Virus record (IMG/VR): IMGVR_UViG_3300004807_000075
Coordinates: 1-32,357 of that record
Direction: 5' to 3' (one strand)
Length of the DNA: 32,357 bases
Source: a virus
Shown: positions 11,151-17,738 of the stretch, piece after piece
How positions within the stretch are numbered: position 1 is the first letter of the stretch
How the letters are laid out: each line of letters starts with the position of its first letter
Program-made: the position numbers and the translations under genes
Notes under the pieces: model-generated
What the model was told of the DNA's origin: nothing
Databases searched by the model: none
What the model saw: only the letters and a program-made list of their open reading frames with translations

Positions 11151-11735
11151 TTAATCCCACCAATTGGCTGATTTTTGTTTTAAAATTTCAAATATTAAAT
11201 CTCTGCACCTTTTTTGATTATAAATGCTTACGCATAAAGAAACATAATCACTATCATTTTCTCTGCCATGTTTTTTTATCACTTTTCTTGTAGCAGACGG
11301 ATATAAATTTAGGTATTCATCTAAACGATTCTCAGTAAGTACCATGTTCCATTCTCTTGATCCGTATTGATCAGGTTCACCGAAACTATCTTCAATTTTA
11401 CAAAAATTATATTTTTCCATTTCGTAATAGCTATTAAGTTCCTTGTCTATCAAATTAAGAACCACTGTCATCCAAAAATTATCATTGTCGATATTGGTGT
11501 GCCTATTAGCATTTACCAATTCTGCTCTTTGGTGTTCTATCTTCTTTTGTAAGATCATAAGAATGAAAGCATCATCCCAATCTTTATCTTTGTATATTGT
11601 TGGGATCCATCTAATAATGTTCCAAACTCCTTGAAAAAAATATCTAATTCTCCAATTAACATATCTTCCCCATTGAAATCTAGTATTGTCCCACGCAGAA
11701 TCTTTGGGTACAATTAATTTGCTATATTTTTTCAT
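11151..11735 (-). CDS. Hypothetical protein, 194 aa, Trp-rich
   Basis: Unrecognised. It is soluble, rich in Trp and Tyr (FQWGRYVNWRIRYFFQGVWNIIRW near the start and SANWWD at the end), with helical segments between and several acidic-aromatic patches. Aromatic residues near residues 20-45 might lie at a membrane surface, but charges argue against a true membrane helix. It overlaps the 152-aa gene upstream by 14 nt, so the two are translationally coupled and probably act together. I can name no domain. Confidence 0.78.
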   Translation of the reverse strand: MKKYSKLIVPKDSAWDNTRFQWGRYVNWRIRYFFQGVWNIIRWIPTIYKDKDWDDAFILMILQKKIEHQRAELVNANRHTNIDNDNFWMTVVLNLIDKELNSYYEMEKYNFCKIEDSFGEPDQYGSREWNMVLTENRLDEYLNLYPSATRKVIKKHGRENDSDYVSLCVSIYNQKRCRDLIFEILKQKSANWWD

Positions 11736-12180
11736 GTTTACTTAGTTTTTTAACGTGATCGTATAAGTCCAATAGTGTACCATCGAAGTCTTCCATTATC
11801 TTGGTCAGCTCTTCTTTTTGAATGTTGAATGTTTTACGAAAGTCAGAATAAAGCTTAGCCATGAGCTCCTTTTCGTGCTTTTGATAATCGTCGTTTAATC
11901 TTCTTGCACGTTCTAAACAAAGTCCAGCAATATCATGTCTCTCATCAGGATAGATAATACCAACTAGTTTATCCTTCATCAAATAGAATTCGTGTTCCAT
12001 TTGATAAAGGTAATCAGAATGATCGTAATCACCATTTCTAATCTTTTCGTAAAGGGGAGTTTTTTTGTCTAGTTCTTTTCTAATTTCGTATCTGCGCCAC
12101 CAATGAAATTTATTGTAACTCTTTTGGGTAAGACGTGATAATTGATCTTCGAGAAATTCTCGGTCGCAGAATGCTTGCAT
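11722..12180 (-). CDS. Hypothetical helical protein, 152 aa
   Basis: Unrecognised. It is almost entirely helical with high Lys/Glu/Arg content. A likely coiled coil covers about residues 85-150 (ERARRLNDDYQKHEKELMAKL and onward). The N-terminal part contains HWWRRYEIRKELDKK. There is no signal or membrane segment. It is coupled to the 194-aa Trp-rich gene by a 14-nt overlap and follows the thymidylate-synthase-like gene after a 50-nt gap. Confidence 0.75.
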   Translation of the reverse strand: MQAFCDREFLEDQLSRLTQKSYNKFHWWRRYEIRKELDKKTPLYEKIRNGDYDHSDYLYQMEHEFYLMKDKLVGIIYPDERHDIAGLCLERARRLNDDYQKHEKELMAKLYSDFRKTFNIQKEELTKIMEDFDGTLLDLYDHVKKLSKHEKI

Positions 12181-12230
12181 AACTTTTATTTATATGTTAA
12201 ATATACTCAATAATAGTATGCTAAAAAAAT

Positions 12231-12872
12231 TTATTTTTCTAGTAAGTTATAATGTCTTGGGTATACATGGAGATTGGTAATCAGCCAATTCATTTCTCCA
12301 ACAGGGATTTTTAATTCATAAGCTACTTTCTCCATTAATTTTGCAAAAGTAAATTGGTCATTACAAAAACCAAAAACTAAATCTATGCTTCTTGCGAATA
12401 CTGTTAGATCTAATCTATTATTTCTAATGTAGAAATTTAATACATCGTTGCAAGGAGTATCGTATTTGTACCGATCTATTTCGTGAGGTATATAATGTAC
12501 CACGATAGCTCTTCTTGTTTCTGGATTGGATTTAAGATCTTCTATAACCCTTTTTAATTGATCGTTATATTTCCAAAAATATCCGTAATTAGAATTGACT
12601 TCTGTGGTACCGGGGATCATCATCTGTTTCCATATCTTTGCTCTTTCTGCAATTTTTTTTGCATCACGATCTCCTTTTAAATACCATTCCCACTCAAACT
12701 CTGCGTATTCTAAATTGAACTTTCTTTCTGGTGTGGTAATGATTTTATCTTCGGGATTTAATAAAGTAAAAGATTTATTAAATACTGCTTTCGTTCCTGC
12801 GAAACTTTCTCCAGCTATGTCTATGTGATGAAATAACCATTCAAATGCTTCTGTTGCGTTACTAAAATTCAT
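12231..12872 (-). CDS. Thymidylate-synthase-family enzyme, possible pyrimidine hydroxymethylase
   Basis: 213 aa, shorter than ThyA. The family is clear from NSNYGYFW (93-100), the SNPETRRAIV region (115-124), the nucleophile Cys141 in TPCND, ARSIDLVFG (160-168) and the final NLHVYPRHYNL. The residue aligned with the uracil-selecting Asn (Asn314 in the long ThyA here) is Asp172 in GFCND. In T4 dCMP hydroxymethylase an Asp at this position gives cytosine specificity. I infer a dCMP or dUMP hydroxymethylase, or a dCMP methylase, rather than a second dTMP synthase. It overlaps the dCMP deaminase gene by 11 nt, placing it in a nucleotide-modification run with MazG. Confidence 0.82.
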   Translation of the reverse strand: MNFSNATEAFEWLFHHIDIAGESFAGTKAVFNKSFTLLNPEDKIITTPERKFNLEYAEFEWEWYLKGDRDAKKIAERAKIWKQMMIPGTTEVNSNYGYFWKYNDQLKRVIEDLKSNPETRRAIVVHYIPHEIDRYKYDTPCNDVLNFYIRNNRLDLTVFARSIDLVFGFCNDQFTFAKLMEKVAYELKIPVGEMNWLITNLHVYPRHYNLLEK

Positions 12873-13365
12873 AGTGCTCTACTTCAATAAATTGTTTTAA
12901 AAATTCTACACTGCCATTATCTCGATAGAATAATTCAGAATATATAACTTTTTTTATTCCCGATTGCAGAATAAGTTTTGCGCAATCAATACATGGAGAG
13001 AGCGTTAAATACATTGTAGCTTCATTAGTAGAAAAGCCCATTTTTGCTGCTTTAAGAATCGCGTTTGATTCCGCGTGTAATACTTCGGGTTTAGAAAATA
13101 ATCTGTACCTTCCATGATCATCTTCAAAAGGGTATTGAGCTTCAATGGTTTCTGGATCGAGCCAACCTCCTTCATCTCCATTCATACGCAATCTATCTTC
13201 ACAACAATTATCCATTCCAGTAGGAGTGCCATTATAACCAAAGCTAATTACGTTACCGTCTTTAACAATAACGCAACCAACTTTAACCCTAACACAGTGA
13301 GATAGAGTAGATACTTCTTTCGCTATGTTTAAAAAAACAATGTCTAATCTTTTTTGTTTTGTCAT
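12862..13365 (-). CDS. dCMP deaminase
   Basis: 167 aa. Deaminates dCMP to dUMP, feeding thymidylate synthase. Zinc-site motifs are HAE at residues 97-99 (VLHAESNAIL) and PCxxC with Cys125 and Cys128 (SPCIDCAKLI). The N-terminal text KVGCVIVKDGNVISFGYNG is typical of the family, and the insert with CCEDRLRMNGDEGG resembles the T4-type second metal or substrate loop. I start at ATG 13365, 1 nt from the stop of the upstream MazG gene; a longer frame to 13452 would overlap MazG heavily and adds residues without family resemblance. Confidence 0.95.
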   Translation of the reverse strand: MTKQKRLDIVFLNIAKEVSTLSHCVRVKVGCVIVKDGNVISFGYNGTPTGMDNCCEDRLRMNGDEGGWLDPETIEAQYPFEDDHGRYRLFSKPEVLHAESNAILKAAKMGFSTNEATMYLTLSPCIDCAKLILQSGIKKVIYSELFYRDNGSVEFLKQFIEVEHYEF

Positions 13366-13366
13366 A

Positions 13367-13759
13367 TTAAGATTCTTTAACAAAACTTCCGTTTTGCATA
13401 GTTCCTTTTCTCTTAGCAATAACTTCGTAAGCAGAGTTAATGCAATCTTCAATATTATACCCTTTTAATTTAGCAAGATTGGTAAGTACTACCACACAAT
13501 CACCAATAGCGTCTACAAATTCTTCTTCGTCTTCTTTTAGAATTGCTTTCGCCAATTCACCAGCTTCTTCTAATAATTTAATGTATTGAGTTTTTGCATC
13601 TCCTTTTGCGTAAATGCCTTTGTCTTCTGCCCATTCTCTGATTGAGTAAAATTCGTTTGTTAAATTCATGTCTATTTTTCTATTATGTAAAAAATTAATT
13701 AATCCAAAAATTGCAAAAGTTGTAAAAAAGAAATATCCAATAATAATTAAAATTTCCAT
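13367..13759 (-). CDS. mazG: MazG-like NTP pyrophosphohydrolase with N-terminal membrane segment
   Basis: 130 aa. The domain from about residue 33 to 117 is an all-alpha NTP-PPase: metal-binding EExxE at 64-68 (KLLEEAGELAKAI) and ExxD at 80-87 (EFVDAIGD). The first 23 residues (MEILIIIGYFFFTTFAIFGL) form a good membrane helix, unusual for MazG. The ATG at 13759 lies 1 nt after the clpP stop, which favours translation of the full form, but an internal ATG at residue 31 (13669) would give a soluble enzyme. MazG in phages may hydrolyse dNTPs or (p)ppGpp-like signals; here it sits among nucleotide genes. Confidence 0.88.
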   Translation of the reverse strand: MEILIIIGYFFFTTFAIFGLINFLHNRKIDMNLTNEFYSIREWAEDKGIYAKGDAKTQYIKLLEEAGELAKAILKEDEEEFVDAIGDCVVVLTNLAKLKGYNIEDCINSAYEVIAKRKGTMQNGSFVKES

Positions 13760-13760
13760 A

Positions 13761-14315
13761 TTATATTATTTCATCAATTATTTGATATGATAATGCTTCT
13801 TCTGCATTGAAAGACCAATCTTTCTTACCGTCGTAACACTCTTTTAATTGTTTTTTTGTTAGTTTTGTTTTTGCCAATGTTTGATCTTCAATCATTTTTT
13901 GTAAGCGAAGCATTTCGGCCAAATCTTCTTCCATGTCTTTAGCTTTTCCCCAAAAACCTGTACTTACTTGATGATATAAGAAAGTAGCTTTATCATAAGC
14001 AAAACGTCTATGTCCAGTTATAGAGATCATGAATCCACAGCTCATTGCGCAACCTGTTACAATTGTGTGTATTGGTACTTTTGATTTTTCTATCACACCT
14101 AATAAACCAAACATTTGATATACTGCCCCACCATAAGAATCAATATAAATCTTAATAGGTTTTGGAGTATATACTAAATCATTAATACTAGCAAGTTTTA
14201 TTAAGTATTCATCATCTTCATTAATTTCTAAAATAGATTTAGTTAAAAGATTAATACTATCTTGATCTACTTGTTTTGCGAAATGCAAAGTCCTTTCTTT
14301 TGGTTTTATTTCCAT
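13761..14315 (-). CDS. clpP: ClpP-family serine protease
   Basis: 184 aa. The triad is visible: Ser92 in CAMSCGFM, His115 in FLYHQVSTG and Asp166 in GKKDWSF. The oxyanion GG is at 62-63 (DSYGGAV), and EALSYQIID near the end corresponds to the usual EAxxYGLID. Length is close to cellular ClpP. It would degrade substrates delivered by a Clp ATPase; none is in the window, so it may use host ClpX. The phage tmRNA makes an ALAA-ending tag, a signal for such proteases. The alternative is a prohead-type protease of the ClpP clan, but the context (metabolic genes, not head genes) argues against it. Confidence 0.93.
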   Translation of the reverse strand: MEIKPKERTLHFAKQVDQDSINLLTKSILEINEDDEYLIKLASINDLVYTPKPIKIYIDSYGGAVYQMFGLLGVIEKSKVPIHTIVTGCAMSCGFMISITGHRRFAYDKATFLYHQVSTGFWGKAKDMEEDLAEMLRLQKMIEDQTLAKTKLTKKQLKECYDGKKDWSFNAEEALSYQIIDEII

Positions 14316-14316
14316 A

Positions 14317-14553
14317 TTAGTGTATTATATAATTTGTATAGTTATTCATCATATCTTCATCAGATACTGTTAATGGTACTTTTAAAACCAAAGATCCTGT
14401 ACCAGGTTTTAAAAAATAATTATATTCTGCTTCCCAATTTAATTTTCCTTTATACGTAGTCATACCTGGAGAATTTCCGGCATCGATGTGTAATACATCT
14501 GTTTGATCTAACTTAATAAATAGTTGATCATCATTTGAAACTAGTTCATTCAT
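14317..14553 (-). CDS. Hypothetical protein, 78 aa
   Basis: Unrecognised. It is beta-rich and acidic, beginning MNELVSNDDQLFIKLDQTDVL, with GTGSLVLKVPLTVSDEDMM near the end. There are no membrane or signal features. It is one base upstream of clpP and one base downstream of the 93-aa gene, so all three belong to one translationally tight operon. It might be a ClpP adaptor or regulator, but only adjacency suggests that. Confidence 0.75.
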   Translation of the reverse strand: MNELVSNDDQLFIKLDQTDVLHIDAGNSPGMTTYKGKLNWEAEYNYFLKPGTGSLVLKVPLTVSDEDMMNNYTNYIIH

Positions 14554-14554
14554 A

Positions 14555-14836
14555 TTATTTATTTTTTGTGTTTAAATATTGGTCTAATGATGCCATGTAT
14601 GCCAAAGCGTCTAAATAGTTATCTTGTTTGTAATTCCAAGACGCTCTGGACAGCTTTAATGCAATCAATACATTATATGCATCTTGTGTAGTTATTTCTT
14701 TCCTGGACATCTCTGATGCGATTCTGGCCGTTTGTTCCATGCCTTCTATGAATTCTCCATATTGACGGGACTTCTCTTCGTTACGTTCGAAGACTATATC
14801 ATGAGCTTGTTGTAAAATGCTTTTATTTTTTTCCAT
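14555..14836 (-). CDS. Small conserved phage-type protein, 93 aa
   Basis: The text RNEEKSRQYGEFIEGMEQTARIAS, then VLIALKLSR, then LDALAYMASL resembles a family of small helical phage and bacterial proteins (DUF6378-like, from memory and unchecked). Their conserved parts are an R-x-x-x-YG near the start, a central ALKxxR and a final DxxAYM. The pattern DxxxYxAxL suggests an all-alpha MazG-like or regulatory fold. Function unknown. It heads the clpP run. Confidence 0.75.
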   Translation of the reverse strand: MEKNKSILQQAHDIVFERNEEKSRQYGEFIEGMEQTARIASEMSRKEITTQDAYNVLIALKLSRASWNYKQDNYLDALAYMASLDQYLNTKNK

Positions 14837-14931
14837 ATCTATAATATAATAATATACTATTAAACTGTATAATTTATTTTATACGTTTAAACATTTTTTT
14901 CTTTTCCCATCCATATACTAGTGAATTTATG

Positions 14932-15126
14932 TTATTTTTCATTTATTAATGTGATATCAAACACTGCTACGCTATCTCGGGATTTTTCCTCATTGTAGTC
15001 GATGTTTACTCCCAATTCAAACCCAGCTTCTTCTAAAAGTTCTTGTATTGTACCTACAGCACTGTATGCAGCATCATGAGGTTGATCATCATGTCGAACT
15101 TCAATAGTTTTTGTTATTTTATTCAT
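14932..15126 (-). CDS. Hypothetical protein, 64 aa
   Basis: Unrecognised. A small acidic alpha/beta protein: strand KTIEVRHD, helix TIQELLEEAGFEL, strand SVAVFDITLIN. It is 10 nt downstream of the PLP-enzyme gene and likely co-transcribed with it. A 95-nt gap then separates it from the 93-aa gene; apart from a Phe/Lys-poor AT-rich stretch I see nothing in that gap. Confidence 0.7.
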   Translation of the reverse strand: MNKITKTIEVRHDDQPHDAAYSAVGTIQELLEEAGFELGVNIDYNEEKSRDSVAVFDITLINEK

Positions 15127-15136
15127 TTATATTATT

Positions 15137-16045
15137 TTATGGTCTTTCTAGATCTCTCATATCACCCCAAGCTCTTTGTGAATCTACTGATTTCATGTCT
15201 ACTTCTTTAACTCTTTTTTCTATTTGAGCATCAGCACCAACATTAATAAAATAAGCACCCGCTTTTGCTTTTCTTCTGAATACATCGAATGCTTTGGCAT
15301 CATAGGTAGCTGTTGTTTGAAATGGTGGAAGTAATTCTGCTTTAAGCGGTTTTAAAAATGGTATTGTTGCGCTTTCTAAAATTGCTCTACCAACTTCACC
15401 CTTCTTTATATTTCTTGCAACTGCAACACCGTAAGGTTGAGAATTTGGCCAACCAATTTGTAAACCTCTGATCATAGTTCCGGTTGATACAGCGCACCAA
15501 AATTCTGGAGGTTCTGGAATACTGTTAGCAAAATTTACAATTCCCGCTGTTACTGCTGGAATTCCTGATAAACCAAAATTTAAATATTGAGCATTATTTT
15601 TTTCTGCCCATCTTTTAGCGTAAATATTAATTGTCGGCATCGCAGGAGTTTTAACAAATCTTAGATCAGCTCCGTAAGCCATTACAACTGCTTGATGCTT
15701 TGAAACTTCTTTTGAAGCAGGAGCAAAGAATACACATTTTTTACCGTATAATTGAGCTAAATTCGCAATTGCTTCGGGTGCGTGACCAACTCTTGGTGCT
15801 ACGTAAACAAACGTATCTTTAGGACATTCTGCGATTACTTTTTCTGCAGCAAACGCTTTAAATCCTGCTAAAGATAAATCACATCGAACAATAAATTTGT
15901 CTTCAAACGGTTCTACTATTACTTTAGGCATTCTCGAAACAAATCCTGTTCCGTACATATCTAAATAATATTGTTTAGCCTGTTCTACACTCATTCCTTC
16001 TGGAATGTCTTTATTTGTTACATCTGTTGTAATTTCAAATGTCAT
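15137..16045 (-). CDS. Fold-type II PLP-dependent enzyme
   Basis: 302 aa. It has the layout of the tryptophan-synthase-beta/cysteine-synthase/ACC-deaminase superfamily. Candidate Schiff-base Lys63 is in LSLAGFKAFAAEK. RVGHAPEAIANLAQLYGKK (85-103) stands where family members have SGNHAQAxAxxAxxxG. AYGADLRFVK (123-132) matches the conserved fGAev strand, and a phosphate-loop-like STGT lies at 187-190. Asn of the GNH motif is replaced, so substrate chemistry may differ. It overlaps the SGNH-like gene by ATGA, so the two are translated together. A role in amino-acid attachment to modified DNA bases is an attractive guess given the nearby thymidylate-synthase homolog, but metabolite chemistry is equally possible. 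Confidence 0.82.
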   Translation of the reverse strand: MTFEITTDVTNKDIPEGMSVEQAKQYYLDMYGTGFVSRMPKVIVEPFEDKFIVRCDLSLAGFKAFAAEKVIAECPKDTFVYVAPRVGHAPEAIANLAQLYGKKCVFFAPASKEVSKHQAVVMAYGADLRFVKTPAMPTINIYAKRWAEKNNAQYLNFGLSGIPAVTAGIVNFANSIPEPPEFWCAVSTGTMIRGLQIGWPNSQPYGVAVARNIKKGEVGRAILESATIPFLKPLKAELLPPFQTTATYDAKAFDVFRRKAKAGAYFINVGADAQIEKRVKEVDMKSVDSQRAWGDMRDLERP

Positions 16046-16974
16046 AGTATTTCTTTTAAAAATGGATAATTCTTCGGTTTTAAATGCACTGAACTTTTAG
16101 ACTCTAGAATATCTAGCATTTTAGTTCCGTCTAAATCAATCCAATCTTCTGGCCATGATATATATTTCTGATCTGAATTTCTTATCATTTCTATAGCTAT
16201 TTGTCGTATCTCCATTCTCTCTTCTCTAGTTCCGAAGAACGGTTGTTTTTTATACAAGCCAGTTCCAGGAATTTTTCTAGATTTGTGTTCTATTGGAAGC
16301 GGTTCAACTATAGTATTATTTTTTAGTCTGCTGGAAAAATCAATATATCTACCAATTAAGTCTTTGGTTGCATCTTTTGGATTCTCTTGTCTCATTAGAT
16401 GGAATCTAATATCAATATTCATAAAATAAGTAGTGGTTTCGTCAAATTTATTATTAATCGCTTCTACCGTTTCTCTTCTTAAGAACCCGTGCAAAGTTCT
16501 TCCTGCTGTAAAGTCTAATGTGTGTTGTGGTCTCCACACAGATAATGCGTGTGAATCCCCAATTACACACTTTCTTGTTTTATTTCCGTAAGAGTTGAAT
16601 AGATCTACGAAATTGCCTACAGGAAAGTTTAAGTCTTCGATCTTGAGTCTCTTATTGAATCCCTCGAAGTCGAACTGATTGTTGATGAACTTCACAGGAC
16701 CTTCGTACTTTCCTATCGCTTTCATCTTTTCGTAGTGTATTGGTTGAGGTCCGCCAATAATATTATAAGACCCAGGAACAAAATTAACACCTTCACAAAT
16801 AAATAAGGCATCATATTTTTCCCATGTAGAACAATCTGGATTTATATCAATATTGTCGCTTGGAAAATAATCTTTTATCATTTTCGTAACAATCAATCCA
16901 TATCCACTTCCTTGTGTATTAAGACTTTTACCTCCTATATTACCTAGCATACTTACTAAAGCGTAATTATTCAT
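16042..16974 (-). CDS. SGNH-hydrolase-like protein, 310 aa
   Basis: Central motif VIGDSHALS (Gly139-Asp140-Ser141-His142) resembles block I of SGNH/GDSL hydrolases and acyltransferases. A second block MNIDIRFHL (185-193) resembles the GxIDxRxH element of some SGNH proteins, and the C-terminal SSVHLKPKNYP (294-304) sits where the catalytic DxxH occurs. The N-terminal about 110 residues (MLGNIGGKSLN, ICEGVNFVPGSYN) look like a separate alpha/beta domain. Predicted: acyl hydrolase or transferase. It is coupled by a 4-nt overlap to the PLP enzyme downstream. An HNH endonuclease gene is inserted 2 nt upstream of its start. Confidence 0.55.
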   Translation of the reverse strand: MNNYALVSMLGNIGGKSLNTQGSGYGLIVTKMIKDYFPSDNIDINPDCSTWEKYDALFICEGVNFVPGSYNIIGGPQPIHYEKMKAIGKYEGPVKFINNQFDFEGFNKRLKIEDLNFPVGNFVDLFNSYGNKTRKCVIGDSHALSVWRPQHTLDFTAGRTLHGFLRRETVEAINNKFDETTTYFMNIDIRFHLMRQENPKDATKDLIGRYIDFSSRLKNNTIVEPLPIEHKSRKIPGTGLYKKQPFFGTREERMEIRQIAIEMIRNSDQKYISWPEDWIDLDGTKMLDILESKSSVHLKPKNYPFLKEIL

Positions 16975-16975
16975 A

Positions 16976-17593
16976 TTATAACTTTTTATTTTCGTAGTAT
17001 TGTAATTTTCCTGTTTTTATTCTGTATATAATAGCGGCTGATGATATTCCATGATACTCTCCTGCATGCTTTAATGAATCAAATATAATATTATTTTCTG
17101 TATCTATAACTTTTTTTCTCTTGGTGCTAGGTTTTCCAAATTGAGAGTTATCTTTTCCATATCTACTTCTACCCATTTTTGATTTTGATTCTTCTGAATG
17201 TTTAAAATTAGCTAATTTGGCTTTAATTCTATCGATTACTTCTTTACTATGTTTTTTATTGTAAAATGGGTTATTTTCTCCTGTGTTTAATTTAGCCATT
17301 TCTTTTCTTGCATATTCGATTACTCTAGAACTAGGAACATAATTCTTTGCGCTAGTCGACTTAATATGACACATTTTACTAAATGCGTAGGCTAATTTAT
17401 GATTATCGGGATAAATTTCATGGAGTAACCAATGACATAAAAAGTGCTCTCTAGCTGTTAATTCTATTAGATTTTCTATTTTATTAGACCCTCCCATACA
17501 CTTTGGAACTATGTGATGTTTTTCTATATAACCTTCTAACTTTCTAGTTTTTGCTCTTTTAATAATTTGATCATAGATTCTTTGGTAATTCAT
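16976..17593 (-). CDS. HNH homing endonuclease with NUMOD3 and NUMOD1 modules
   Basis: 205 aa from ATG 17593. The HNH motif is EKHHIVPKCMGGSN followed by NLIELTAREHFLCHWLL (about residues 23-57), with His-His, Asn and His at the expected places. NUMOD3-like text NPFYNKKHSKEVIDRIKAKL follows at about 108-127, and the end (KKVIDTENNIIFDSLKHAG then SSAAIIYRI) is a NUMOD1 helix-turn-helix. I reject an upstream TTG start because it would lie within the pseudoknot leader. The gene, its leader (17604-17681) and octamer promoter (17697-17704) form a cassette inserted between groEL and the SGNH-like gene. Acts as a site-specific DNA endonuclease. Confidence 0.93.
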   Translation of the reverse strand: MNYQRIYDQIIKRAKTRKLEGYIEKHHIVPKCMGGSNKIENLIELTAREHFLCHWLLHEIYPDNHKLAYAFSKMCHIKSTSAKNYVPSSRVIEYARKEMAKLNTGENNPFYNKKHSKEVIDRIKAKLANFKHSEESKSKMGRSRYGKDNSQFGKPSTKRKKVIDTENNIIFDSLKHAGEYHGISSAAIIYRIKTGKLQYYENKKL

Positions 17594-17603
17594 AAAATAA
17601 AAA

Positions 17604-17681
17604 TGGTCCAAAAAACAGAGGAGCTACTACCTTCCTAAATTTAATGGACCAATAAGTTTATTATAGACTGTTGGTAGTAGC
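17604..17681 (-). promoter_or_regulatory. Pseudoknot leader RNA of the HNH gene (copy 1)
   Basis: On the transcript, helix 1 is GCTACTACC (17681-17673) with GGTAGTAGC (17631-17623), and helix 2 is TGGTCCA (17651-17645) with TGGACCA (17610-17604). The helices interleave, so both together form an H-type pseudoknot ending 10 nt before the ATG. Copy 2 at 23416-23494 keeps loops and spacing, while both helices change in a base-pair-preserving way. Confidence 0.8.
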
Positions 17682-17696
17682 AACTATCTATCTACA

Positions 17697-17704
17697 ATAA
17701 ATAT
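17697..17704 (-). promoter_or_regulatory. ATATTTAT promoter-like octamer of the HNH cassette
   Basis: Exact octamer 15 nt upstream of the first pseudoknot base, the same spacing as in copy 2 (23510-23517). The transcript would start just before the pseudoknot. Confidence 0.6.
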
Positions 17705-17712
17705 CATAAAAA

Positions 17713-17730
17713 AGCCCTCGGAAGAGGACT
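17713..17730 (-). terminator. Intrinsic terminator after groEL
   Basis: AGTCCTC pairs with GAGGGCT across loop TTCC, followed by six T on the minus strand. It begins 9 nt after the groEL stop and ends the chaperone operon, just before the HNH cassette promoter. Confidence 0.92.
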
Positions 17731-17738
17731 CTTTATTT

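Noticed and set aside
13366-13452. N-terminal extension of dCMP deaminase to 13452
   Set aside because: It would overlap the MazG gene by 86 nt, and the added residues do not resemble the family; ATG 13365 directly follows the MazG stop.
13761-14315. Reading ClpP as a prohead maturation protease
   Set aside because: No portal, scaffold or capsid genes are near; the operon is nucleotide metabolism and small proteins. Kept as a stated alternative only.
17594-17611. Upstream TTG starts for the two leader-bearing endonucleases (also 23406-23423)
   Set aside because: Both would add the near-identical HFYF residues, encoded by the pseudoknot helix and the T-rich spacer. The similarity reflects conserved RNA, and ATG follows 18 nt later.
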